Notes under the pieces: model-generated
The model's database searches: none
Told to the model about the DNA's origin: nothing
What the model saw: the letters and a program-made list of their open reading frames with translations, nothing else
Position numbers and translations under genes: made by a program
Assembly (NCBI GenBank): GCA_028698215.1
Contig: JAQVDY010000008.1
Span: 1-64,000 of the forward strand
From: Actinomycetota bacterium
GTDB taxonomy: Bacteria; Actinomycetota; Humimicrobiia; Humimicrobiales; Humimicrobiaceae
Length of the DNA stretch: 64,000 nucleotides
Reading direction: 5' to 3'
Shown: piece by piece, positions 7,881 to 17,092 of the stretch
How the letters are laid out: every line of letters starts with the position of its first letter
Numbering within the stretch: the first letter of the stretch is position 1

Positions 7881-8930
7881 TCATACATTGAATCTAAAAT
7901 CTATAATATCTCCATCTTTTACTATATACTGCTTGCCTTCAGAACGGATAAGCCCCATTTCCCTGGCCTGGGCAAAAGAGCCTGCTTTTATAAAATCCTG
8001 ATAGGAAATGGCCTCTGCCCTGATAAATCCCCGCTCTATATCCGAATGTATAACCGAAGCAGCGGCAGGAGCCGGGCTGCCTTCCTTTATGGTCCAGGCC
8101 CTTACCTCATCAGTCCCAGCAGTTAGAAAACTTATAAGGCCCAGTATGCGGTAGGAAGACCTGATCAGCTTATCTAAGGCTGATTCCTGGATACCCAAAT
8201 CTTTCCTGAACTCCTCCCTGTCCTCACCGGAAAGGAGGGCCAGCTCTTCTTCGATCTGGGCACATATTATTACTAATTCTGAATTTGTTTGCTCCGCATA
8301 TTCCTTTAAATGATTCACATCCGGGCTGCCTTCCAGGTCGCTTTCTGCTATATTGGCTACATAAATTACCGGTTTTAGGGTAAGCAGGCCCATAGATTTT
8401 ATAATTTTGGCCTCTTCCGGATTTAATCCCAGCGTTCTGGCCGGCTGGTCATCCTCTAAATTTGCTTTTATCCTTTCCAGTATCTCCGCTTCCTGCTTTA
8501 AGTCAACACTGGTATTTCTGCTTTGCCTTTGTATGGATTGAAGCCTTTTTTCCACACTTTCCAAATCGGATACTATGAGCTCCAAATTTATGGTTTCGAT
8601 ATCATTTAGGGGTGAATCAGCCCAACGGTCAAAACACCTTATAACGCATACCAGGGCGTCTACTTGCCTGATATGGGTTAAAAATTGACGGCCTGCACCC
8701 TTTCCCCCGGGGTCCAGCCCGGCAATATCCATAAACTCAATAGTAGCTGCAGTCTTCTTTTTAGGTTTAAATATCTGGGCCAGCTTTTCCAGCCTAAGGT
8801 CAGGTACCGCTACCACTTTTATATTAGGCTTAGTGCTTGATTTCTTTTCCTGATGGTCCATGGCAGCAGAAAGGGAATTAAATAAAGTAGTTTTCCCTGA
8901 TCCGGTTAGCCCAATTAAGCCCAGTTTCAT
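7881..8930 (-). CDS. ychF: YchF/Obg-type ribosome-associated ATPase
   Basis: A 349-residue P-loop protein of the YchF group. The P-loop is GLTGSGKTT near residue 6 rather than the usual LPNVGKST, G3 is DIAGLDPGG, and the specificity motif is NIAE (PVIYVANIAE). NxxE is the hallmark that makes YchF prefer ATP over GTP. A coiled-coil helix pair lies between (SDLESVEKRLQSIQRQ) and the C-terminal TGS-like DUF933 domain begins near residue 265 (LISFLTAGTDEVRAWTI). Family members bind the ribosome and modulate translation under stress. The variant P-loop suggests a divergent paralogue. The ATG follows AGGAAAG. Confidence 0.88.
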   Translation of the reverse strand: MKLGLIGLTGSGKTTLFNSLSAAMDHQEKKSSTKPNIKVVAVPDLRLEKLAQIFKPKKKTAATIEFMDIAGLDPGGKGAGRQFLTHIRQVDALVCVIRCFDRWADSPLNDIETINLELIVSDLESVEKRLQSIQRQSRNTSVDLKQEAEILERIKANLEDDQPARTLGLNPEEAKIIKSMGLLTLKPVIYVANIAESDLEGSPDVNHLKEYAEQTNSELVIICAQIEEELALLSGEDREEFRKDLGIQESALDKLIRSSYRILGLISFLTAGTDEVRAWTIKEGSPAPAAASVIHSDIERGFIRAEAISYQDFIKAGSFAQAREMGLIRSEGKQYIVKDGDIIDFRFNV

Positions 8931-9033
8931 CTAAATCTTTCCTATATTGTTTAATAAAGTAGCAAATTATAGCTTATTGGCAAAAATAAGCCAATAATTT
9001 AATTATAGCCTGAAATTCAGCTGAACGTATTTG

Positions 9034-9130
9034 TGATATAATAATTACAGTTCGGTTAATTAGCCCTATGCCTACCGGAAACGGTAAACCCAGCCCGGCT
9101 AGCAAGCCGGCACAAGTGGGGTTTTTATGC
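9034..9130 (+). promoter_or_regulatory. Extended -10 promoter and structured leader of the ABC exporter gene
   Basis: TATAAT at 9037-9042 is preceded by TG one base upstream (extended -10), placing transcription start near 9050. The RNA can form a three-part fold: UUCGGU (from 9051) pairs with GCUGAA (9130-9135), enclosing ACCG-GAAA-CGGU, a GNRA-capped hairpin at 9073-9084, and a longer arm in which AAACCC pairs with GGGGUUU and CCGGCU pairs with AGCCGG. The long arm is followed by a U run (9122-9126), so it could act as an attenuator. I could not match it to a known riboswitch class from memory. Folding is by eye. Confidence 0.5.
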
Positions 9131-9149
9131 TGAAAGGTTCAAACTAGAT

Positions 9150-10988
9150 ATGCCGCAAAGTTTTAAATCCGGTACAGGGGGGTACGGGGGCGGCCGTTTC
9201 CATTACAGTGAAGATGGCCAGAAACCAAATATCTCCCGTGTATTGCTAAAAAAAATTGCCAGGTATTTTTTACCTTATTGGAAGCTGCTTATACTGCTGT
9301 CCATTTCCATCATAATTACTTCCGTTCTGGGACTACTGCCTCCCATATTTATTAGGAACATAATCGATGTAGCCCTGCCCCAAAAAGATATAAACCTGCT
9401 GATAATATTTATCCTATCTTCTTTTGGGGCAGTACTGCTTAGCGGTTTATTTGCTGTGGGGCAGAGTTACCTGAACAGCTGGATTGCCAAATATATAATT
9501 TATGATATCCGAAACTCTATGTATAACCACTTACAATATATGAGCATGCGTTTCTTTTCGGAGGTCAAAACTGGCGATATTACCTCTCTTGTCAATAATG
9601 ATATAGGCGGCATTGAAAGTATTTTTTCAAATACACTGGTACATATAGTACAGAATATTTTCATATTCCTAATAACTGCAGGCACTATGTTCTATACCAA
9701 TTGGAAGCTGGCCCTGGTGGCTATGATGATACTCCCCCTATTTGTGCTGCCTACCAGAAAAGTAGGCAAAATAAGATGGAAAATAGCTTCCCAGGTTCAG
9801 GAAAGACTGGCTGATTTAAATCATATCATACATGAGACATTAAATATTAACGGTACCATGCTGGTAAAACTGTTTACCCGGGAAAAGCAGCAGGAACAAA
9901 AATTTGAGCAGGTAAACCAGGAAGTAACCAGGCTCACCATAAAGGAATCCCTAGCCGGCCGCTGGTTTTTTATGGCCATATCTTCGGTAGTGGCCATAGG
10001 GCCCATGATCATCTATCTGGTAGGCGGATTAATGCTGATAAGGTATGACAGCATAACCATTGGAAGCATCGTTATGTTTGTGGCTCTTTTGGGAAGGCTG
10101 TACAGCCCGGTTACCTCCTTTGCCAATATAAGCGTGGATATAACCCGGTCTGCAGCCCTGTTTGAAAGGATATTCAATTATCTAAATATAGAGCATGAAA
10201 TAAAGGACCGTCCGCATGCACGGGCCTTAAAATCAGTAAAGGGTGAAGTAAGGTTCAATCAGGTAAGCTTCTCCTATAACCAGAAAACCGTGCATCTGGA
10301 AAATATCAATATAGCCATAGAGCCGGGACAATTGGTAGCTTTCGTAGGCCCCAGCGGGGCCGGCAAAACTACCTTAACCTACCTGCTTCCCCGGTTTTAT
10401 GATGTTGGTTCCGGATCCATAACCATCGACGGTTATGATATCAGGGATGTTACCCTGGAATCCTTAAGGCAGAACATAGGCATGGTAACCCAGGACACAT
10501 ACCTGTTTAATGATTCCATAGGCCAGAACCTGCTGTTTGCCAATCCCGATGCCGGCACTGCACAGCTACACCAGGCATGCAAAATAGCCAATATCCATCA
10601 GACCATCATGGCTCTTCCCCAGGGATATGATACCATAGTGGGAGAGAGGGGTATCAAATTATCCGGGGGTGAAAAACAGAGGCTGTCCATAGCCAGGGTG
10701 CTGTTAAAAGATCCGCAGATAGTCATATTGGACGAGGCCACCTCTTCCTTAGACTCCATATCTGAAGCCCTTATACAGGAAGCCATTGAGCCTCTGCTTA
10801 AAGGACGCACCAGCCTGGTTATTGCCCACCGCCTGTCCACTATTTTAGCGGCAGATTGTATATATGTGATTAGCAAGGGAAAGATTGTAGATGCCGGTAC
10901 TCACCAGCATCTGCTGTCTGTAGATGGTATATACCAGGATCTCTATAACCGCCAGTTTAAAAATTCTGCTAAACCTGGTCCTTCCTGA
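9150..10988 (+). CDS. ABC exporter, fused permease and ATPase (MDR type)
   Basis: A 612-residue half-transporter. The N-terminal 30 residues are Gly-rich and polar, then six membrane segments span about residues 45-330. The ATPase follows: Walker A GPSGAGKTT near 401, Q-loop MVTQDTYLFND, signature LSGGEKQR near 507, Walker B IVILDEATSSLD and the switch His in IAHRLS. This is the heterodimer or homodimer exporter type that moves lipids, peptides or drugs outwards. The gene stands alone, so a homodimer is likely. The structured leader upstream suggests expression is controlled by an RNA signal, perhaps the exported compound. Confidence 0.92.
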   Translation: MPQSFKSGTGGYGGGRFHYSEDGQKPNISRVLLKKIARYFLPYWKLLILLSISIIITSVLGLLPPIFIRNIIDVALPQKDINLLIIFILSSFGAVLLSGLFAVGQSYLNSWIAKYIIYDIRNSMYNHLQYMSMRFFSEVKTGDITSLVNNDIGGIESIFSNTLVHIVQNIFIFLITAGTMFYTNWKLALVAMMILPLFVLPTRKVGKIRWKIASQVQERLADLNHIIHETLNINGTMLVKLFTREKQQEQKFEQVNQEVTRLTIKESLAGRWFFMAISSVVAIGPMIIYLVGGLMLIRYDSITIGSIVMFVALLGRLYSPVTSFANISVDITRSAALFERIFNYLNIEHEIKDRPHARALKSVKGEVRFNQVSFSYNQKTVHLENINIAIEPGQLVAFVGPSGAGKTTLTYLLPRFYDVGSGSITIDGYDIRDVTLESLRQNIGMVTQDTYLFNDSIGQNLLFANPDAGTAQLHQACKIANIHQTIMALPQGYDTIVGERGIKLSGGEKQRLSIARVLLKDPQIVILDEATSSLDSISEALIQEAIEPLLKGRTSLVIAHRLSTILAADCIYVISKGKIVDAGTHQHLLSVDGIYQDLYNRQFKNSAKPGPS

Positions 10989-11052
10989 GGGCTAATTTTT
11001 AGCCAGGTGATAAAAATTACCCTTTCCCCTTATAATTAGCTTGAGAAACAAT

Positions 11053-12345
11053 ATGCAAAATAAATTAAAATTAATCTCTATATTTCTAATATGCATGGCC
11101 TGGTTTTTGCCGGCATGCAGCCCTGCCCCTGCCGGGACTGCAGCAGAAGCTATAATAGAGCACCAACCAGAACCTGAAATGCCAGCCCCTGGGCAGCCGG
11201 ACAGCAAAGAAGCTGACGTCATTGCTGAAACCCAAAAGGAAGGGCCAACAGACTTAAAGGAACTGAGTTCCCTGGAATATGGTTTTGACCTAATAGATGC
11301 TTTCCCCTCCCTTTCCTTTAATTTGCCTGTAGACATTCAACAGCCCGGTGACGGATCCGGCCGCTTGTTTGTAGTAGAAAAAGAGGGAAGGATTATAATA
11401 ATAGATAAACAAGGACAGTCCACACAAATATTCCTTAATATAACCGACAGGGTAAACAGTTCCGGATCAGAACAGGGGCTGCTGGGCTTGGCCTTTCACC
11501 CTGATTTTGAACAAAATGGCTATTTTTGGGTTAATTATACTGATAACAACGGAACAGTGGTTTCAAGGTTTATTGCTGAACCCGGCACAGGTTTAGCAGA
11601 TCCGGAATCAGAGCAGGTAACCATTGCCTTTCCCCAGCCTTATTCCAACCACAATGGCGGACAGATTGCCTTCGGGCCTGATGACGGTTATCTCTATATT
11701 GCTGCCGGGGATGGGGGAAGCGGAGGAGACCCCCATAATAATGGGCAGAGCCTAAACACCTTGCTGGGTAAAATCCTGCGTATTGATATCGATCATCCTT
11801 CCGGTGGTAAAAATTATAGTATTCCTCCACAAAACCCCTTTGCCTCCAACCAGGAAAATATACTGCCGGAAATATATGCCTATGGATTAAGGAACCCCTG
11901 GAGGTTCAGTTTTGACCCCGAGACCAATAAATTATGGGCAGCCGATGTAGGCCAGAACAAGGTAGAGGAAATAAATATAATAGAAAGCGGAAAAAATTAT
12001 GGCTGGAATATCATGGAGGGAAGCCAGTGTTTTAACCCCCCTCAAGACTGTTTCAGGGAGGATTTGGTTTTACCTGTCTATGAATATGAGCATCCATTAG
12101 GAAAATCGGTTACCGGAGGCTATGTATACAAAGGCCAGGAAATAAGTTCCCTTTATGGGCTGTATATATATGCTGATTTTGTAACCGGTTATGTGTGGGC
12201 CTTATCCCAGGGCCAAGACGGAAAAGTAGAAAATTTCACCTTGGCTGAAACCGGCTTAAATATAAGCTCTTTAGGAAAAGACCAGGACCAGGAGCTGTAT
12301 TTTGCTGCTTTTGACGGAAACATCTACAAACTGGCCCTGCCCTGA
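11053..12345 (+). CDS. Sugar-dehydrogenase-like beta-propeller lipoprotein
   Basis: A lipoprotein of about 430 residues related to PQQ-dependent glucose/sorbosone dehydrogenases (YliI/Asd family). The signal ends in the lipobox LPAC, followed by a Pro/Glu-rich linker. The propeller shows the family repeats: GLLGLAFHPDFEQNGYFWV, the NHNGGQIAFGPDGYLYIA-type strand near residues 200-225, GDGGSGGDP, YGLRNPWRFSFDP, and WAADVGQNKVEEIN. The ATG at 11053 is preferred to a TTG at 11041. TATAAT at 11031-11036 would give a short leader. Family members oxidise aldoses with PQQ, but no PQQ genes are seen here, so the true cofactor or activity is open. Confidence 0.85.
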   Translation: MQNKLKLISIFLICMAWFLPACSPAPAGTAAEAIIEHQPEPEMPAPGQPDSKEADVIAETQKEGPTDLKELSSLEYGFDLIDAFPSLSFNLPVDIQQPGDGSGRLFVVEKEGRIIIIDKQGQSTQIFLNITDRVNSSGSEQGLLGLAFHPDFEQNGYFWVNYTDNNGTVVSRFIAEPGTGLADPESEQVTIAFPQPYSNHNGGQIAFGPDDGYLYIAAGDGGSGGDPHNNGQSLNTLLGKILRIDIDHPSGGKNYSIPPQNPFASNQENILPEIYAYGLRNPWRFSFDPETNKLWAADVGQNKVEEINIIESGKNYGWNIMEGSQCFNPPQDCFREDLVLPVYEYEHPLGKSVTGGYVYKGQEISSLYGLYIYADFVTGYVWALSQGQDGKVENFTLAETGLNISSLGKDQDQELYFAAFDGNIYKLALP

Positions 12346-12367
12346 TGGAGCCTATGCTGCCTTGTAC

Positions 12368-13768
12368 CTATTGAAAATAATGGCCTATATTATTTACAAA
12401 ATCATCCACAGCCTGGGTCCTGGTATAATCTTCTTGCTGAAGCAGGTTTAGGTAATCAGCTAGTATAATAGCAAAATCAGTACCGGCATATTCCTGCAGA
12501 TCGCTTTCAAATTGTTGCAGTTTGTCCGGTATTATTTTCCGGCTGAAATCAAATACCGGGCTGTTATCTATGCCTCTCAAATATATGGACATCCTGGCTA
12601 TGGCATACTGCTTTACCTCTTCTTTCCGGGGAGAATCGCTGTATTTCTCTAAATATTCCATAGATTTTAGGATTCTCTGGACATATTCTGCATTATCCAC
12701 TGCTATGCCCGCATCCAACAATGCCGGGCTGTTGGATTCCATGGCTTTTAGATTGATATAATCATTCATCTCTCCGGTTAAGAAAGGACTATAGGTTAGA
12801 TAGGCCTGGTAATCTATTATTGGCTCAAAAGAACCTTCCACTGCAATTAGCTTGTATTTTTTTTCCATAGCTTCAGAAGCAGCCTGGCTTAAAGAGTCCA
12901 GATAAGAACCAGCCAGTATCTCTAAATCTATGTCTTCCAGGGAGGGAGAAAGCTCATAAATGGTTTCTTGAACCTGGGGCTCATAAAATTTGGTTGCCAT
13001 TTCCGGCAGATACTGCTGGCACAAGTCTATAACCGCAGCTAACATTTCAGTCACTAGCTGGGGGCTGGCATCTGCTTTATGGTTATCTACAAACTCAAAC
13101 AGGCGGCTTATGTTTTCTACGGATTTTTCCATCTGGTCAAACTCTGCTTTAATAGCCTCTGAATTATTTTGGCCCTGGTAGGTACCTTTTGCCGCATCGG
13201 TAATCAGCCACTGCTCTTTTGACCTGGCTAAAGTAAGGTCAACCTCATAAGAACCGCTATAGGTCCCCTGATCTGCTTCCACGCTGGTAACTTCCAGGAC
13301 CCGCCCGGTCACCCGGTAGGTGTCTTCATTTATCTTCTCTACTTTATCAATCTCTATTTTATCCGGCCAGGGGCTGGAGGTTAACCTGCCCAGAGCCTGC
13401 AAAGGGTTTTCAATCCATTCATTTATCAGATCTTCTGAAACCAGGCCTGAGTAGCTTTCCCTCATCTGGGTTTCCAGTATATCTGGAGGAGCAGTAAGGG
13501 AAACCTCAGCCAGTTTTAACCCAAATTGCTCTACTGCCTGGCTTACTGCCTGTTGGTCCTGCTGTTCGGTATCAGGCCCGGTAGGCGGGCTTACTTCTGC
13601 CGGCTGTTGGTTTTCACCGGTCTCCGGTTCAGCTGCCTGGCTGCCGCTACCTAATAAAGAGCAGCCTGAAAACCACAGTAAAACTGCGCCTATGATAATG
13701 ATGGAATATATATATTTAGAATAAGCTTGAAAATTCTTTGATGTTTTTGGCTGGTTTCTTAAATTCAT
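12368..13768 (-). CDS. Large lipoprotein of unknown function
   Basis: A 466-residue lipoprotein. The ATG at 13768 is chosen over an in-frame one at 13831 because AGAGAGG lies directly upstream and the hydrophobic signal with lipobox (FSGC) then sits about residue 35. After a Gln/Pro/Glu-rich linker the mature protein is mostly acidic helices, with a beta segment near residues 150-185 (YRVTGRVLEVTSVEAD, YSGSYEVDLTLARSK) resembling the small NTF2-like or DUF4829-type modules of secreted proteins. No catalytic motif is visible. Tail-to-tail with the beta-propeller lipoprotein, 22 bases apart. Confidence 0.75.
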   Translation of the reverse strand: MNLRNQPKTSKNFQAYSKYIYSIIIIGAVLLWFSGCSLLGSGSQAAEPETGENQQPAEVSPPTGPDTEQQDQQAVSQAVEQFGLKLAEVSLTAPPDILETQMRESYSGLVSEDLINEWIENPLQALGRLTSSPWPDKIEIDKVEKINEDTYRVTGRVLEVTSVEADQGTYSGSYEVDLTLARSKEQWLITDAAKGTYQGQNNSEAIKAEFDQMEKSVENISRLFEFVDNHKADASPQLVTEMLAAVIDLCQQYLPEMATKFYEPQVQETIYELSPSLEDIDLEILAGSYLDSLSQAASEAMEKKYKLIAVEGSFEPIIDYQAYLTYSPFLTGEMNDYINLKAMESNSPALLDAGIAVDNAEYVQRILKSMEYLEKYSDSPRKEEVKQYAIARMSIYLRGIDNSPVFDFSRKIIPDKLQQFESDLQEYAGTDFAIILADYLNLLQQEDYTRTQAVDDFVNNIGHYFQ

Positions 13769-13928
13769 GTTTACCTCTCTTATTCGTTTTCCGGTGTAGG
13801 CGCTTTTTGCCCTCTCTAATTTTCTAGCCAATAGACCTTTAGTATAAATATCTGGTAACTATAGGTTTGCCCCATTATTATAATATGGACTATCTTACCA
13901 TTCAAGGCGGGAATATTAATGGCTGTAT

Positions 13929-14162
13929 TTAAGCCGGGGGCTGGTAGCCAGGCTTCTTATAAAGCGTATCTTTTTTGCCTTCGATTTCAGGGTAGTATAC
14001 TTTTTCAAACCATTCACTTTGAGGTACCTCTTCTATGGCTATGGACACTGCTTCGCTGGAACAGTCCAATGTCTCTTTTACTGCATTAAGCAGGGCATTG
14101 GCCATATTGTTTTTTTCCTGTTCAGTTCTTCCCGGCCAGAGTTTTATAGTTATATGAGGCAT
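13929..14162 (-). CDS. 4-oxalocrotonate tautomerase family protein, PptA-like
   Basis: A 77-residue enzyme of the tautomerase superfamily. It begins MPHITIKLWPG, so the mature N-terminus is the catalytic Pro. The end (EIEGKKDTLYKKPGYQ) closely resembles E. coli PptA (YdcE), which also ends in KKPGY. Such enzymes tautomerise enol/keto acids as small oligomers; the physiological substrate is unknown. It follows the HD-GYP gene by 12 bases on the same strand, suggesting cotranscription, although no functional tie is obvious. Confidence 0.85.
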   Translation of the reverse strand: MPHITIKLWPGRTEQEKNNMANALLNAVKETLDCSSEAVSIAIEEVPQSEWFEKVYYPEIEGKKDTLYKKPGYQPPA

Positions 14163-14174
14163 AATTTCCTTCCC

Positions 14175-16541
14175 TTATAATATAATTTCCTTGTCTTTTA
14201 TTATCTGGTTGGTAATTTCTACTACCACGGGGTCATAAAGCTTGCCTTTGTTTTTATTGATTTCCTTCAATGCCTGCTCTATGCCAGGAGCAGGCCGGTA
14301 AGGCCTGTGGGCTGCCATTGCTTCTACTACATCAGCCACTGCTAAAATCTTGCTTTCCAGCATGATTTCATCCCCTTTAAGTTGCCGCGGGTAACCCGAT
14401 CCATCAATTCTTTCATGATGCTGCAACACCAGTTCTGCTATGGGCCAAGGGAAATCAATACTATTTAGAATCTCATAACTGTTCTGGGGATGCAGTTTTA
14501 TCAGTGAAAACTCTATATCACTTAACCTGCCCGGCTTGCTTAGAATAGACTGGGGGATATAAATCTTGCCAATATCATGAACCATGGAGGCCAGCTTAAT
14601 CATCTCCCTCTGGTCCGGGGAAAGTTTCATCTTTTCAGCTATTTTATTGGCTAAATTCCCAACCCTCCTCTGATGTCCCGAAGTATAAGGGTCTTTAGTC
14701 TCTACAATAACAGACATGGCTTCAATGGTCTGGTAAAAAAGCTTACGCAGGTTTTGTTCGCTTAATGCTACCCTGGCCAAAGTTTTCTTCTTATCAGTGA
14801 TATCAGAGATTATGCCTAAAATTCCGGTAATATTGCCGCTATGATCCCTGATAGGTACGGTAGCCAATGATATATCAATAATGCTGCCATCTTTCTTTTG
14901 CCTTTTCAGCTCTACTCCTGAAAAACTTTTACCGCTTAACACTGTCTTTACCAGGCTCTTGTATTCTGCTATTTTATGTTCAGATACTATAGGCAGCATT
15001 TGATTTATAACTTCTGCCTTGGTAAAACCAAACATATCTTCGGCTGCCCTGTTCCAGATATTGTTTACCCTGCCCTCTCGGTCCAGTTTTACTATAGCCA
15101 GGTGAGAAGCATCTATGATAGCTTTCATTTCATTATTGGTGCCAATAAGTTTTCTTTGCAGGTTTTCTCTTAAATTATCCTGCCGGTAAGACTTAAGGGC
15201 AAAAGATATGTCTACTGCCACTTCGTCAAACAGGCTAATTTGGTCTGGCCTAAAAAAATCAATTTCCCGGGCAAACACTGCCAAAAAACCATTTTCTCTT
15301 TCAGGCATTACAATGGGAAAAAAGGCAGCGGAACCCAGTCCCTCATCCAAGGCTCTCTTTTTACAGGGAATCGAATCCGGAGCCTCTTTTATATTTTGGG
15401 CAATGTAGGGTTTCCCCTCCATAATAGCACTGCCTACTGGACAGTTTTTTTCATGATATGTACAGCTGTAAGCTGTAGTTGTTTCACCTTCTTCAGAAAA
15501 TAGTAGGAAAGCCTGTTTTTTACTATCATATGTTCCAATCCAGCATAAAGGGAATTTCCCATCTTTTTTGATTATAGCCGGAATCATGGTTAGCAGCTTG
15601 GTTTCATCCCTTTGGCGTACTATGGCCTGGTTAATATTACTAAGCACGGTATAGAGCCGGTTTAGGTTCCTTATTTTTTGGGCAGCCTTATTTATTTCGG
15701 TAGTATCGGCCACTGAAGTGACTACCATATTCTGGCTGGGTAAAGGCACACTGCGGATGGTAATAAAAGTTTTTTGCCCGTCGGGCCGATTTAGGGGAGT
15801 ATTTTCTTCTACCACTACCCCTTCCGCCTCATTGGATAAACCATTTATCAGGTGTTTAAAAACCTTTTGGTATTCCTGCCTGCTAATTAAGCGTTCTATA
15901 TAACTTTCCCAGCTTCCCTGGCTGGTATCATATCCCAGTATTTCTTTCAAGCTGTTATTGGAATAAAATAATTTACCAGTTTTAATATCATTGACAGCTA
16001 TGCCTATAGGCAAATTGGCAATAATAGAGTTTATGAATTCATTCTTTCTGGCCAGCTGTTCTTCTGTCTGTTTCAAATCAGTTATGTCTATAATGAATCC
16101 TTCTAGAATATTATGGCCGTCATGCACTCCTAAATGGTGGCCAATCTCTGAAACCCATTTTATCTGCCCTTCTTTGGTAGCAATCCGGTAACTTACTTCG
16201 TATTCTCCATTAGGTTTGAGGCTGCTTGAAATTACTTCTCTTACCTTGGCTCTATCTTGGCAAAGTATTATCTGCTCATAGGTATATTTGCGGTTCATCA
16301 CCACATCCAGGTAATTAAAACCGGTAAGCCGCTCAAAATTCTTATTAAGATAAATCATGCTCCAGTTTTCATCATCCACACAGCAGAAAACCACTCCGGG
16401 AAGCTTGTCTAACAACTGAGAGCTATAAGGGTGATTTTCCTCCAGGACCTTCTTTATTTTTTTCCGGCTCAGAGGGGTTTCCTGTCTTAGTTGATTATAG
16501 ATTTGAACTAGCTTATTTTCTGAGTGTTTGGTGTTAAACAT
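14175..16541 (-). CDS. PAS-PAS-GAF-PAS-HD-GYP cyclic-di-GMP phosphodiesterase
   Basis: A 788-residue cytoplasmic signalling enzyme with no membrane segment. Domains by eye: PAS at about 45-160, a second PAS at 168-285, GAF at about 296-445 with a cysteine-bearing loop (CTYHEKNCPVG), a third PAS at 470-595, then HD-GYP from 605. The metal site HDIGK lies near residue 653, further histidines in LQHHERIDGSGYP near 710, and GYP is intact, so hydrolysis of cyclic-di-GMP to GMP is expected. The sensory part would respond to a soluble ligand or redox state. The ATG at 16541 has no clear ribosome site. No diguanylate cyclase is encoded in the window. Confidence 0.92.
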   Translation of the reverse strand: MFNTKHSENKLVQIYNQLRQETPLSRKKIKKVLEENHPYSSQLLDKLPGVVFCCVDDENWSMIYLNKNFERLTGFNYLDVVMNRKYTYEQIILCQDRAKVREVISSSLKPNGEYEVSYRIATKEGQIKWVSEIGHHLGVHDGHNILEGFIIDITDLKQTEEQLARKNEFINSIIANLPIGIAVNDIKTGKLFYSNNSLKEILGYDTSQGSWESYIERLISRQEYQKVFKHLINGLSNEAEGVVVEENTPLNRPDGQKTFITIRSVPLPSQNMVVTSVADTTEINKAAQKIRNLNRLYTVLSNINQAIVRQRDETKLLTMIPAIIKKDGKFPLCWIGTYDSKKQAFLLFSEEGETTTAYSCTYHEKNCPVGSAIMEGKPYIAQNIKEAPDSIPCKKRALDEGLGSAAFFPIVMPERENGFLAVFAREIDFFRPDQISLFDEVAVDISFALKSYRQDNLRENLQRKLIGTNNEMKAIIDASHLAIVKLDREGRVNNIWNRAAEDMFGFTKAEVINQMLPIVSEHKIAEYKSLVKTVLSGKSFSGVELKRQKKDGSIIDISLATVPIRDHSGNITGILGIISDITDKKKTLARVALSEQNLRKLFYQTIEAMSVIVETKDPYTSGHQRRVGNLANKIAEKMKLSPDQREMIKLASMVHDIGKIYIPQSILSKPGRLSDIEFSLIKLHPQNSYEILNSIDFPWPIAELVLQHHERIDGSGYPRQLKGDEIMLESKILAVADVVEAMAAHRPYRPAPGIEQALKEINKNKGKLYDPVVVEITNQIIKDKEIIL

Positions 16542-16592
16542 AAATTAATAAGTAATATTTAATAAATAAAAAATCTTCTAATACCTGTAAAC

Positions 16593-17000
16593 CTAATTAT
16601 GGTAAGCCCCTTCTCCAACCATATTGCCTTCCTCAAACACTATGTCGTCTCCGGTTCCAGGGATTTTATCCTTGCCGCTGCTTTTAAGCTGATAGGACTC
16701 TGCAGTAAGTTCATAAACATAAGGCGAACCCCAGGAATCCCTGGAGGGCAACTGTTGGTAATAATGGGCAATATCAGCGGGAAAACTATCTTCCGGCGGG
16801 TACTGGCCATTATCATTTTTATAAAGCTCTATAGCATGGACCATGTTTTTCATTTCGGCCTCGGTAGAAGATTCAAGTGCCCTTTCTTTTAATACAAAGT
16901 ACACCGGTATGGCAATTCCCAAAAGTACGGCCAGTATGATTACCACCACCATTAGCTCCACCAGGGTAAAGCCGCTCCTGTATCTAAAAATATGCCTCAT
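16593..17000 (-). CDS. Type II secretion / type IV pilus pseudopilin (GspG-like)
   Basis: A 135-residue prepilin. The type III signal is present: a short basic leader, then G-FTLVELMVVVIILAVL with cleavage after Gly and Glu at mature position 5. The C-terminal part (SWGSPYVYEL, then GKDKIPGTGDDI) matches the calcium-binding end of major pseudopilin GspG. It should be processed by a prepilin peptidase and join a pseudopilus. It is an orphan: no GspE, GspF, PilD or other secretion gene is in the window. An overlapping frame on the other strand is a shadow. Confidence 0.88.
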   Translation of the reverse strand: MRHIFRYRSGFTLVELMVVVIILAVLLGIAIPVYFVLKERALESSTEAEMKNMVHAIELYKNDNGQYPPEDSFPADIAHYYQQLPSRDSWGSPYVYELTAESYQLKSSGKDKIPGTGDDIVFEEGNMVGEGAYHN

Positions 17001-17092
17001 ATTGATTATAGCTTTTTTAAGTAAAAGATAAATTATTATAATTTTATTATTAAATATAGCAGAATATTATTATTAATAATATAAATTTCTGC

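Noticed and set aside
9058-9135. Fluoride, guanidine, ZTP or cyclic-di-GMP riboswitch in the ABC exporter leader
   Set aside because: The GNRA hairpin suggests cyclic-di-GMP-I at first sight, but the conserved core bases of each class as I remember them are absent.
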